A stretch of 64,000 bases of DNA from Carex sylvatica (Eukaryota > Streptophyta > Magnoliopsida > Poales > Cyperaceae), in NCBI GenBank assembly GCA_964058845.1, contig CAXKVR010000114.1, positions 182,564 to 246,563 of the forward strand, written 5' to 3'. Positions 1 through 10,574 of this stretch are shown here, piece by piece (position 1 is the stretch's first letter; the number at the start of each line of letters is the position of its first letter). The position numbers and the translations under genes were made by a program. The notes under the pieces were generated by a model. It saw only the letters and a program-made list of their open reading frames with translations. It was not told the DNA's origin and did not search any database.

Positions 1-378
1 TGTGTGTTTGTTGTTGTGTTCTATTATATGTTTGAGTCTCTCTTCGCTGCCTAATACCCATTTATATGTTAGATCAAATTTTTTTTCTGATATTTCAATG
101 TTTTAGCCTAAGTTAAGACTCTTAATGGTCTGACCAAATATAGAAAAAGGGCCAAAATGCACAATTGTAATTGTACATAAATGTACTTTAAACAATGGTG
201 TAGTGCCAATATGCTACCTCCTGGTACAATACCTGGTACTGAGAAATTTGCCAAGATTTCCTACTGTTGTTGTTTCATTGTTTCATCTCATGTCATTCTT
301 TTTCTTTATATATGCAGATCTGTTTCAGAAGCTTAAATTTCAAATTCAGAGAGGGGAGAGAGAGAAAGATCAAACTTC

Positions 379-849
379 ATGTCTTTTGCTTCGGACGATT
401 CAGAATATTGTTCAGATCATTCGGAAGATTCCACTGCTGGGTACTATCCACATATGAAAACAGAGGATGACAATTTTGTGGAAAGGTCCTCGCCAATTCT
501 GAATTCACAAAATGGAATCAGACGGATGCGCTTTTTGAATTTCGAGCGAAGGATTAGGAAACTTGGAGGTATCGAAAGATGGTTGCTTTCAAATGGGCTT
601 CAAAAATTTGTACCATATTTCGAGCGAGAAAAATGGAACATGTATATACTGTTTAATAGTTCCATGGAAAGCCTTGAAAAGATGGGTGTACTCCCAATTG
701 GACCGAGGCGTAGGTTGGTTCATGCTATAGAAATGCTTTCTAAGGAGGAACCAGAGGCGCGGTCGGGGCCATCCGGTCCACATCAAGATTCGTGCGGATC
801 AAATTTGGTCCCATGCCCAACGGACTGGCCCCCGTTCCTTCTTGATTAG
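379..849 (+). CDS. Small SAM-domain protein (156 aa)
   Basis: A single open frame of 156 codons. The frame has a stop just upstream (334-336), which makes the ATG at 379 the likely start. Residues about 63-118 read as a sterile alpha motif (SAM): a helix with IERWLLSNGLQKF, then YFEREKW, then SLEKMGVLPIGPRRRLVHAI, the usual end-helix pattern. SAM domains mediate protein-protein or RNA contacts. The acidic, Ser-rich N-terminus and the Pro-rich tail ending PPFLLD show no domain. A tatgcag acceptor-like site lies at about 312-318, so an upstream non-coding exon is possible. It could be a full small gene or the terminal exon of a larger SAM protein. The domain is fairly clear; gene status is uncertain. 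Confidence 0.5.
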   Translation: MSFASDDSEYCSDHSEDSTAGYYPHMKTEDDNFVERSSPILNSQNGIRRMRFLNFERRIRKLGGIERWLLSNGLQKFVPYFEREKWNMYILFNSSMESLEKMGVLPIGPRRRLVHAIEMLSKEEPEARSGPSGPHQDSCGSNLVPCPTDWPPFLLD

Positions 850-1994
850 ATTGTATAACAGTGTAAGTTGGAACTTTTTTTGTCATAGATAATCATAATA
901 TATTCATTTTCAGGTGGGAAGATTCAACAAAATTGGAAGATCAAATGTAAATGCTTCCAAATTTTTGGTAGAATCCGATAATTGTAGTGCATTATTCATC
1001 TGAATTTATTTGGTGGTAATTTTCTATGTTTTCCTTTTGATATCATGCATTGCAGCTTTATGAGGTGCCTCTTAAGCTATGCATTCAATGTTTTTAATAG
1101 AAGATTTAAAGTCACAATTTAATACAATCTTATTTGAAAGAGAGAGCCTGATATGTACAAGGTGTGCAACATTATTCAAACGTATTTTACTATTTCTCAA
1201 TCAAATAGTATTGTACAAAATAAAAAATATGTCTATGTTTCTATACCTTTTTTAAGAATTATTTTTGTAATCAACAAGTATTAATGAAGTGTTAATGAAG
1301 TATATTAATGAAGTATACCAACCTTTTAGAAGGTCGTCATGGTCAAAAGTGCAAGTTGTAAAATTTTTTTTAACTTAGATTTGATGTTTAAACGTTTGAA
1401 CATAGTAATTTAAATGATTGACATCAAAGGTTTAAATGGCTGAGAAATTGCGTTTTAAAAAATAACAACTTGAAAAAAACTCTAAAGTATTTCTTCCTGG
1501 ATCTCATTTGAAAGAAAAAATTGAGTAGAAAATATTTATATTTTTAGATTTGCAAAATTAATCACGGATCATCTAAAAATGGATGAGAATGATAATAGAA
1601 AAAAATGGGCGAAAAAAATATTTTTTATTTTTGCTTGAATATAAAAGTAGTTAGGAGTTAAAACTATTCAGATTTAGAATTTAAATGCTTGTAGATAGAC
1701 GTTTAAAAGCTTGTGAGTAACATTATTAAAAAGTTATAAACAAAACTTTAAAAACTTAGATATGAGTGCTAAAAATGAAAGTAAGAAATTAAATCCTTAA
1801 GGTACTCATTTGGAAATTTGTTTGTGGGGGCAATTATCAGGCTCCACTTTGATCCAAATATATATGATTGGATTACATATAAGATTAATTAATATGGTAT
1901 GAAGCAACATAATGTTAGTTAACGATGCTAATATGAGACCTGATTCATGCCACATACATACATACATACATACACACACACACATATATATAGA
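850..1994. other. AT-rich stretch without recognised gene
   Basis: No long ORF, no transposon ends and no RNA gene recognised. The region is AT-rich and ends in a short CATA/CA/TA microsatellite (about 1951-1992) that borders the first MITE. Confidence 0.5.
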
Positions 1995-2407
1995 GGCTAA
2001 TATGATTTCGGTAGCATATGGGCCAAAGTGCTACTGGTTCAAATTTAAAATTTTTAAATTTAAAAAGTCGATTTGAACCGTTAGATGTGATCTCTATATT
2101 GAAATGTGCTTGGAGACCAAATTTTATATTTTTCTGAATTTGTTTACTATTTATTAAGCCACTTTGAAAATCGTTGATCCAACGGTGGCTTAACAAAACA
2201 GTAAAATCAGAAGTTACCGTTAGATCAGTGATTTTCAAAGTGGCTTAATAAATAGTAAACAAATTCAGAAAAATATAAAATTTGGTCTCCAAGCACATTT
2301 CAATATAGAGTTCACATCTAATGGTTCAGATCGACTTTTTGAATTTCAAAATTTTAAATTTGAACCGGTAGCACTTCGGCCCATATGCTACCGAAAGCAT
2401 ATTAGCC
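1995..2407. mobile_element. Foldback MITE 1 (microsatellite-flanked)
   Basis: The two halves are inverted copies: the left starts GGCTAATATGATTTCGGTAG and the right ends CGAAAGCATATTAGCC. Near the middle the motif pair gtgcttggagaccaaatttt / aaaatttggtctccaagcac faces itself. It has no coding capacity. It is bordered by (CA)n/(TA)n on the left and (CT)n on the right, as reported for Micron-type MITEs that sit in (TA)n tracts. Family assignment is inferred. Confidence 0.75.
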
Positions 2408-2442
2408 ACTGTCTCTCTCTCTCTATATAGAGAGAGAGAGTG

Positions 2443-2807
2443 TGACTAATATGCATTCGTATGCATATGGGCCGAAATACATACGCTCCAAATTTGAAAT
2501 TTCAAAATTCAAAAAGTCGATCTGAACTGTTCATCTTGTTCTTCATATTAATATGTGCTTGGAGACCAAATTTTTTGAATTTTTTTACTATTTATTAATC
2601 CACTTTGAAAAATATTAATCCAACGGTGGCTTAATAAAACAGTAAAATCAGAAACCACCATTGGATCAGTAATTTTCAAAGTGGCTTAATAAATAAATAA
2701 AAAATTTAGAAAAATGTAAAATTTGGTCTCCAAGCACATTTCAATATAGAGATCACATATAACGGTTTAGATCAACTTTTGGATTATGAAAATGAAAAAA
2801 TAACTTA
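2443..2807. mobile_element. Foldback MITE 2, interrupted by the CACTA element
   Basis: Same core as MITE 1 (gtgcttggagaccaaatttt and its inverse), beginning about gtgactaatatgcattcg after a (CT)n/(GA)n tract. Its right arm runs into the CACTA insertion at 2811, so the CACTA element arrived later. The expected distal right end was not clearly found beyond 4726. Confidence 0.6.
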
Positions 2808-2810
2808 TAA

Positions 2811-3427
2811 CACTAGTGGAAAAATAAGAATCAGGATCGGCCTATCTTGATCGGCTATATGAGACAACCGATATTAATATCTATCTGGATCGGTTTTATT
2901 TACAAAATTGATCCTAAAAACTAATAAGATCGGGTTTTTTAGTCAACCGATCCTATTTTGTTAACTATCAGGATTGGTTTTCTCTAAGAACCGATCTTGA
3001 TACTATCAGGATCGGTTGTATATAAAAACTGATCCTGATAGTTAACAAAATAAGATCGGTTGTTTAGAAGAACTGATCCTGATAGTATCAGGATCGGTTT
3101 TTATAAACAACCGATTGTAAAATTTTTTTTTTTTTTCAGAACCAACTTAAAAAAAAAAAAAAACTATTAAGATCGGTTGTTTCAAAACAACTGATCATGA
3201 TAGTATCAGGATCGGTTTTTATAAACAACCGATCCTAAAATATATATTTTTTTTTTCAGAACCAACTTAAAAAAAAAAAAAACTATTAGGATCGGTTGTT
3301 TTTGAAACAACCGATCCTAATAGTGTTTTTTTTTTCAGAACCAACTTAAAAAAAAAATACTATTATGATCGGTTGTTTTGATACAAAGGATCCTAATAGT
3401 GTTTTTTTTTTCTTTTAAGTTGGTTCT

Positions 3428-3458
<31 letters not shown>

Positions 3459-4723
3459 CACTATTAGGATCGGTTGTTTTGAAACAACCGATCCTGATAA
3501 TACTATCTATCAGGATCGGTTGTTTCAAAACAACCGATCCTGATAACTCTCTAGGGTTCTTATTTTCATTCCGCGCCTCTCATTTTCAACTTAGCGAAAA
3601 TCAAACCCGCCTCTCAACTCCTCTGTCTCTCTCTCTGTCTCATTCTCTCCCTCTTCTAGGGTTCTTATTTTCATTTTGCATCTCTCATTTTCAACTTTGC
3701 AAAATTCAAACCCGCCTCTTAACTCGTTCGTCTCTCTCTCTCTGTCTCCGGCGTCTCTCAACTTAGCAATCTTTGTCTCTCTCTGTCTCGATCATGTCAA
3801 AAAAAGCTGAAGAAGACGAAAACTGACAAGGATGTGCCATCAATCTCTTCTAAGTTCATGGAATGAGATGAAGGATGAAGCCCCGGCTTATGCCCTTAAA
3901 TTATACTTAAGGTACATACTATTTATTTCCTCAAATCTCTTATGTACATTTGAGCATCTTTTGTATTTTTAATTTACACTAAATTGCAGTATTACAGTTC
4001 ATGGTTTCAATTTTTTTTCATTTTTTTCATTTGAGCAAGGCTTTTTGAGATTATTCCATCGATGGTGAAGAGGTACACTTTGAGGTATGCTAGCTAGCTA
4101 GGTTTTTCTTGTCTTTCAATTTAAATAATACATGCATCGAAGATGCACAAGCAAACAATTAATGATATAAATATTTGTTCAGATTTTGAAGTTTGCACTG
4201 GAGGAGACGATAAAAGAGGGAGTGCCATACATGTGTCTAAATTTTATTTTGCTATTGCACCAAATTTCTTCAACTATTGTACTTCTTTTCGTGTTTCATG
4301 AATTTTATTTTGTGTTCTTAATTGATTTTGAGCTCCAATAAATCAATGGTAAATAAAAAAAAAAATTATGCTGATCAGCAAATATATATGGAAGCTGGCC
4401 AAATAAAAAAAAAAAAATTTTTAGATCCAATATAACATCAGGATCGGTTGTTTTAAACAACCGATCCTGATAGTTTTTTTTTTTTTTTAAGTTGGTTTTG
4501 GAAAAAAAAAAAAAAACACTATTAGGATCGGTTGTTTTGAAACAACCGATCCTAATAGTATTTTTTTTTAAAGCTGGTTCTGCAACAAAAAAAAAAGTAT
4601 TAGGATCGGTTATTTAACCGATCCAGATTAGTGTAGTATCAGTATCGCCTTCATCAGGATCGGTTGTATTCCAATACTAATATATGTATATAACCGATCC
4701 TGATTCCATATTTTCCACTAGTG
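2811..4723. mobile_element. Non-autonomous CACTA (En/Spm-type) element
   Basis: It starts CACTAGTGGAAAAATAAG and ends ATTTTCCACTAGTG, a perfect CACTAGTGGAAAA inverted terminus, and is flanked by a 3-bp TAA duplication (2808-2810 and 4724-4726). Both sub-terminal regions are packed with about twenty copies of ATCGGTTGTTT or its complement, mostly in head-to-head pairs separated by poly-A/T or ctgataat spacers. CACTA transposases bind such sub-terminal repeats. The centre (about 3550-4370) is a different sequence: a CT-rich leader-like part with two copies of 'ctagggttcttattttcatt', then a short frame starting ATGTCAAAAAAAGCTGAAG. No transposase was seen, so it needs a helper. The centre may be captured host DNA. 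Confidence 0.88.
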
Positions 4724-4801
4724 TAAGCATATACCCTCATATGCTTATGTAAGTAGAGTAGCCAACCCCTCTCTCTTTGTGTCTATATATATATATATAT
4801 A

Positions 4802-5210
4802 GTTGGGCTAAAATGAGTCATGACTTATTTTGCGTTGGTGATCCATGACTTATTTAAGCCATTTTGAAAGTCCAAACGAACGATCCGAACTGTTAGATAT
4901 GATCTATATATTGCAATGTACTTGGAGACAAAATTTTACATTTTTTTTGAATTATTTTACTATTTATTAAGCATTTTTTAAAATTGCTGATCCGATGGTC
5001 CAGAAAATTTTACTGTTTTTACTGTTCACAGCAAAACAGCAATTTTAAAAAATACTTAATAAATAGTAAAAAAGTTCAAAAAATTGTAAAATTTGGTCTC
5101 CAAGCACATTTCAATATAGAGATCACATCTAACGGTTCGGATCGGTCATTTGGACTTTCAAAATGAAAATACGGTTTGGAGTACAAACCCTTGGTGAGCC
5201 ATGGCTCACC
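4802..5210. mobile_element. Foldback MITE 3
   Basis: Inverted halves run from TTGGGCTAAAATGAGTCATG to GAGCCATGGCTCACCCAAG, with the same internal ggtctccaagcacattt motif as MITE 1. It lies between a (TA)n tract on the left and (CT)n/(TA)n on the right. No coding capacity. Confidence 0.7.
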
Positions 5211-5248
5211 CAAGTCCATCTCTCTCTCTCTCTATATATAAATAGATA

Positions 5249-5680
5249 GTAAGGCTATGATGCTTTGCAAATTAAAGTGTGTGTTTTAATTTGTGCTCAT
5301 ATCTCTAGTTTTAAAGTTGAAAACGTTGATTTGAACCGTTCAAGTTGATATCCATATTAAATTGTGCTTGGAGACCAAATTTTCAATTTTTTTGAAATTT
5401 TTTTACTTCATATTTAGAATTTTTGAAAGTCACTATTTTTTATGGTTCATAAATCATAATTCTCTGAAAAACACTGATTTTGAAAAATTATAAAAAAATA
5501 GTAAATTTTTTCAAAAAATATAAATTTTTTTCAAAAAATATAAAATTTGGTCTCCAAGCACAATTTAATATGAATATCAACTTGAATAGTTTGGATCGAC
5601 GTTTTGAACTTTGAAAATAGAGATATGAGCGTAAATTGAAACACTCACTTTAATTTGCAAAACATGGTAGATAGCCTTAC
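5249..5680. mobile_element. Foldback MITE 4
   Basis: Perfect GTAAGGCTAT / ATAGCCTTAC ends followed by long imperfect arms (tgctttgcaaattaaagtg against cactttaatttgcaaaac). The central arms carry the shared gtgcttggagaccaaatttt motif. (TA)n tracts lie on both sides. Confidence 0.75.
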
Positions 5681-5697
5681 TATATATATATATATAG

Positions 5698-6100
5698 AGT
5701 TGGGCTAAAATGAGCCCTGGCTGATTTCGCGTTGGTAAGTCATCACTCATTTTAGTCATTTTGAAAATTCAAACAACTGATCTGAACTGTTCATCTTGTT
5801 CTCCATATTGAAATGTGCTTGGAGATCAAATTTTATATTTTTTGGAATTTTTTTACTATTTATTAAGTATTTTTTAAAATTACTGATCTGATGGTCTAGA
5901 AAATTTTACTGTTCACAGGAAAACAGTAATTTTCAAAAATACTTAATAAATAGTAAAAAAATTCTAAAAAATGTTTGGTCTCCAAGCACATTTCAATATA
6001 GAGATCACATCTAACGGTTAGGATCGGTCATTTGAACTTTCAAAATAAAAATACAGCGTGGAGTACAAACGCTTAGTAAACCATGGCTCACCAAAGTCCA
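5698..6100. mobile_element. Foldback MITE 5
   Basis: A near-copy of MITE 3 (AGTTGGGCTAAAATGAGCC at the left, ccatggctcaccaaagtcc at the right), preceded and followed by (TA)n. It closes the 4-kb MITE cluster and directly abuts the first RLK promoter copy. Confidence 0.7.
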
Positions 6101-6517
6101 TCTCATATATATATATATATATCCGTTTACTTCTTTGTGATAAATACTACATAATAAATTTATGTCCCATCCTCTACCGCTCAGGAAGCGCACAAGGTTG
6201 TACGATATGCACATAAGGTGTCCTGATATGGAATAACGCAAATCTTAACACAAGAAGAAAAATCGGATGACCGTGTATTGCACCAACTGCAATTAGAAAA
6301 TTAAGGAGATATAACATAAACGACGTGTTAGCGAGCATGATTAAACAACCTAGAACAGGCTGTCACTAAATGTACTAAATCGTCACTTATAGTTTAATAT
6401 TCGCAAAGTCATACATTTGACGGGGGCAACTAGCTAGGTATCTTGGCTTATATAAATATTGTAATCAGAATTTCCAATATGATCTAGAAATCAGACTTCT
6501 GTAACTACTTGGAAAGA

Positions 6518-6655
6518 ATGCATCTGTGGCGCTCATATCGTCTGATATTGCTGCTCCTGGTCATCATTTGTGTTCAGGGCCAGAAGCTAAGTTCTTTCCC
6601 TGACAATTGGGATGAGAATATCTACATCCCTGAAACTATTGAGTTTCTAATATGA
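6518..6655 (+). pseudogene. RLK promoter/first-exon copy A (donor lost)
   Basis: The ATG at 6518 opens a good signal peptide, MHLWRSYRLILLLLVIICVQ, then GQKLSS. It matches first exons of RLK genes 1 and 2 (10575-10656 and 32573-32654), and the 400 bp upstream also match, including TATAAA at 6451-6456. Where the paralogues have gac/aac-g|gtaa, this copy has gacaattggg, so the splice donor is gone. The frame runs on to TGA at 6655 within a MITE. A weak alternative donor (ctaa|gttctt) would keep phase 1, but nothing shows it is used. Probably a dead duplicate. Confidence 0.6.
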
Positions 6656-6933
6656 TGTGATAGTTTCTAATCTAGTTTCAAGATGAAAGAATTTCTTATT
6701 TAGAAACTATGCAGTGAAGTTTCTTATTAAGAAACTGTTTATAAACTCCTTAGTGACTAAATGATACACTCAAATTATTTCTCATTTTTAATTTGTTGCT
6801 GACCATGACTTATTAGAAACTTTAAAATTAATTTCAGGGATGTAAGAGTTAGAAACTTTAAAGATCTTAATTTCTAAAAAGTGATTAATAGTTATTTAAA
6901 AACTCAATTGACTTGCTGGGATGTAGATGCTTT
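6617..6933. mobile_element. Tourist/Harbinger-like MITE
   Basis: Inverted ends ATATCTACATCCCTG and GGGATGTAGAT followed by matching gagtttct arms. It resembles the clearer MITE at 12621-12927. Exact borders and target duplication are unclear. It occupies the intron side of first-exon copy A. Confidence 0.5.
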
Positions 6934-7600
6934 GATAACCCACTGCGCTCAGCTCATAAGTACAAGATGATTTAAATCATTTTACAAAATCATATATATA
7001 CACATATTACCAATGACATAAACAAGAACCACAATATATGAATAAACTTTTCTTTTATGTTTCCAAATTTACTTGTAACAAACAAATTAAAAATAAACCC
7101 ATTATACTACAATAAAATACAATCGAAATACCATAATTGATTTGTTTGAAGTAAACAAAATGCTCATCTTTGTAGCAATTTCTCATTCTTCTAATTCGAC
7201 GTTCCTTTTTCTGGTCTAGTGCTTTGTATCTGGAACCCACCAAAGTGAAAAGAGGTGAGAAATTGAAAATCTCCCTGTAAATAAATAATGAATATAATAA
7301 GTAGATGATCAAGTAAATATTTAGTATGTTTTATTAATTCTATACTATTTCAAAATAAATCTGCGGAGCATAACAAGTAAATTAATTTCCTGTTAATATA
7401 ATTGGTGCATGTTCCTTGGTACGTAGCAAACTCATCTAGATTTAGATAAGAGTGCTTATGTTTTTGGTTTCTCACGATGATTACAATTCTTTTGTCATTA
7501 ATAATTAAAAAAATTGAAATAATAAAACTTAATCGTTAATTATGTTCTATATCTAAAGCAATTATACCTCCAAGATATTTTTTTTTCTGGGAAAAAGGTG
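6934..7600. other. No recognised gene
   Basis: AT-rich sequence with only short chance frames. No domain, repeat end or RNA gene was recognised. Confidence 0.4.
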
Positions 7601-8404
7601 AAAAAAGTCGTGAAAATTAAAATTAATTTGTTTTGGGAAAAAGGTGAAAAAAAAACTGCAAATTAATTTTTTTTCTGCACCTTTTTTTTCCACCTTTTTC
7701 CCTGAACAAATTAATTTTAAAGTTCATAATGTCTCATTCTCTACCACAAGATAAAGAATTAATAATGGTACGAAACAAGATAAGATGAACTAATTAATAA
7801 TGGCACAAAAAAAAAAGATAATGCCATATATATATCCTTTGACTTCAAATTTCTTAATTAGTATTATAAATGCTACATTAGACTGTCCCATGCATCCTCT
7901 ACCACTCACGAAGAGGATATTGTCCCATCCACTGATTATGGATTAGCGCAAATCTCAACACAAGAAGACAAATAGGATGGGCATTTCACACTTTCTAATA
8001 TAGCAGTGGATCTGAATATGACCGTGTCTTGTGTCAACTGTCTATTACAAAATTACAACTTGTTAGATATATGAAAACTACAAAAGAAGATAAAAAAGAA
8101 TTAACAACTTAATTTCGTACATGATTAGACAAAAACAGACTATCACTAAACTTGATAAATTGTCCGTTAAATTTAATATTTGCAAACTGATAGTGTCAAC
8201 TAACTACAAGAATGGAACAGTATCCACGAGCGTATACTGACATAAATGTGTTTTTTCTATTAGCGATGGTAGCATCTGCGACGGTATACCGATAGTATCC
8301 CTCGAGGATATAGCTAGATTAATTTCTTGGCTATAAGAGGCAGAATTCAAACGTTTGTGTGACTTGAGAGGAGGTTATGGGATGCTGCAATTGATTGGGA
8401 AGAA

Positions 8405-8488
8405 TAATTTTGTGGTGCTCATATATATCTTCTGATATTGGTGCTCCTAGTCCTCGTTTGTGTTCAAGGGCAGACCCAAATTCTAACG
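8405..8488 (+). pseudogene. RLK first-exon copy B (start lost, shifted)
   Basis: Aligned with the intact exon of unit C, this copy reads ttggtgctcctagtcctcgtttg and keeps the acg|gtaac donor. The initiating ATG is ATA, and extra bases (atatat) shift the frame between the start and the hydrophobic core. A stop (TAA, 8405-8407) lies directly upstream in the signal-peptide frame. It cannot encode a normal signal peptide from an ATG. Confidence 0.65.
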
Positions 8489-9538
8489 GTAACATTTTTT
8501 GTTAAATTTTTTGCTTTAATCTCATTTTACAAAATTAATTCCACATACCTGCTTGATTTTATACATCATCATGGAAAGCCAGTTTATGCATGTAAAGTCA
8601 GTTTATACTCGATCAGTTTCATATTCATTTTTTCAAACCTAACTAAAGATAAACCGGAACTTAAAAGGTTAAGGTACACAAATTAAAATATTATCCTTTT
8701 TAAATTGGAGTACAGACTAGACTCCACTTTATACTCTGACTCTAAATTTTTCGCGTCCTTCGTTATGTGTTTCCATGGAGAGGACAATGACTAAACGCAT
8801 AAAGACACAAATCGAAGGAGGAGAAAATCCTTCGTTTTATGTCTTTCACAATTAGTCTTGGCCTCATACTTTGAATCCTTCTTACTCACACAAAACAAGG
8901 GTGTTGATCGTTTTATAAAATTTGATGAGAAAAATAGGGAAAATAAGGGTTTAACAACTATTTGTTGTCCTTGTCGAGTGCGTTGTAATATTAAATTGTT
9001 TGTTGACTCTGCGGATATTAATTAAAAGTCATTTGATTTGTAATGAGTTTAAAGAATGATACACACGTCGTTGGATATAGCATGGTGAGATTACCGGAGA
9101 AATTGGTGATGATATTGGGGGAAACAAACAATGGTACGAGTAATTTTAATATTGAATTTGAAATTGCATCTAGAATTTTCCGTGAGGAAAATGGAAAAAA
9201 TGGTGATTATGTTGGTAATGAAGAAATTAGTAGTGAGATTGGTAGGTAGGGAAAACGATTCTCCCTCACGACTTTGCAGCTTCTGGGAAGATTTTCAAAA
9301 AGTAATTTATAGGGAAAAATGTGAAAAAAATGAAAACAAAACTGCAAATTTTTTTTTCCTGCACTCTTGTTTTTCTTTTTCACCTTTTTATCTGAAAAGA
9401 AATACAAAACTTCATTATTTCCCATTCTCTACCACAAGATAAAGAATTAATTAATAAGATAAGATGAGATGAACTAATTAATAATGGCACGAAACAAGAT
9501 AATGCCATATATCCGTTGACTTCAAATTTCTTATTATT

Positions 9539-10144
9539 TTTTTTTTGAAGGTTAGCGGCATAAACCTCTAACATTTGTATTGATAAAAAAAATTTAATTT
9601 ACATTGTCCTATTAAATTCAACTAATTACATTTTCATCCCATCTGTGTTATCCCTCTCCTATCTCATGTCTTTCTATTTGCTAATCCTATACATGGAGAT
9701 TCCAGTTATGAATATCCATCAGTGCGTCCTTCATCAGTATAGGGACCGTTTTCGTAATTCCTGAGAAGGTTCGTCTGTTCCTTTCTTTCCATAGAGCCCA
9801 CACTCCTGCCGCCCAAGTTGTGTCCCATAACACCCTTGCTTGTCTGGTTCGCCCCATTCGACCTTTCAACCAGGCATCACAGATGTTCTCTGCTTGGTAT
9901 CCTTGCAAATTCATTTGAATGTTGATGTTCTGCCAGAATTCTCTTGGGTAGTTGCATTCCCATAGAATATGGTCTCGTGTTTCCAACTCACTGCTGCTAC
10001 ATAATTTGCAACCTGTGTCTACCGGGCATCCTCTCACGTGGAGTATCTCCTGTGTGAGTAGTTTGTTATCCATAAGTAGCCAGATAAAGATCTTTACCTT
10101 TATTGGTATTTTTAGTTTCCATAACGTCCGATGGTGTTCTGATA
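9539..10144 (-). mobile_element. 5'-truncated LINE (L1-type) insertion
   Basis: A 606-bp insert flanked by a perfect 17-bp target duplication, tcaaatttcttattatt (9522-9538 and 10145-10161). A poly-T run at its left edge is the poly-A tail of a minus-strand LINE. The coding remnant is the C-terminal end of a LINE ORF2. Clean duplication plus tail plus 5' truncation is the signature of target-primed reverse transcription. It sits in the promoter of repeat unit C, about 430 bp upstream of the RLK gene 1 start and between the TTGACT at 9516 and the rest of the promoter. Confidence 0.9.
9687..10144 (-). pseudogene. LINE ORF2 C-terminal fragment, RT zinc-binding region
   Basis: The minus-strand frame encodes WKLKIPIKVKIFIWLLMDNK, then LHVRGCPVDTGCKLC, then HILWECNYPREFW, which is the Cys/His pattern of the zf-RVT domain that follows reverse transcriptase in plant LINEs. 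The frame continues with ALWKERNRRTFSG and ends at 9687. No RT or endonuclease part is present. The open frame extends upstream to 10220 only because it reads into host promoter sequence. Confidence 0.8.
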
Positions 10145-10498
10145 TCAAATTTCTTATTATTATAAATGCTACATGATATTGTCCCATCCACTGATTATGG
10201 AATAGCGCAAATCTCAACACAAGAAGACAAATAGGATGGGCGTTTCACACTTTCCAATATAGCAGTGGATCATCTGAATATGACCGTGTCTTGCGTCAAC
10301 TGTCTATTAGAAAATTACAACTTGATAGATATATGAAAATTACAAAAGAAGATATAACATAATTAACAACTTAATTGCGTACATGATTAAAAAATAAACA
10401 GGCTATCACTAAATTTAATAAATTGTCCGTTTAATTTAATATTTGCAAACTGATAGATATATATGACGGTGTGAACTAGCTAGGTTAATTTCTTGGCT

Positions 10499-10506
10499 AT
10501 ATATAA
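10499..10506 (+). promoter_or_regulatory. TATA box of RLK gene 1
   Basis: TATATAAG lies about 75 bp upstream of the ATG at 10575. Equivalent boxes stand at the same place in copy A (TATAAA, 6451-6456) and before RLK gene 2 (TATATAAATA, 32485-32494). W-box cores TTGACT, the site WRKY factors bind, recur in units B (7839-7844), C (9516-9521), D (11500-11505) and in gene 2 (32163-32168), but not in A. Confidence 0.5.
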
Positions 10507-10574
10507 GAGGCAGAAATCAAACTTGTGTGTGACTTCAGAGGAGGGTTATGGGATGTTGCAATTGATTCGGAAGA

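Noticed and set aside
1945..2238. 97-aa minus-strand frame
   Set aside because: It lies within foldback MITE 1 and a microsatellite; the translation follows the palindromic repeat.
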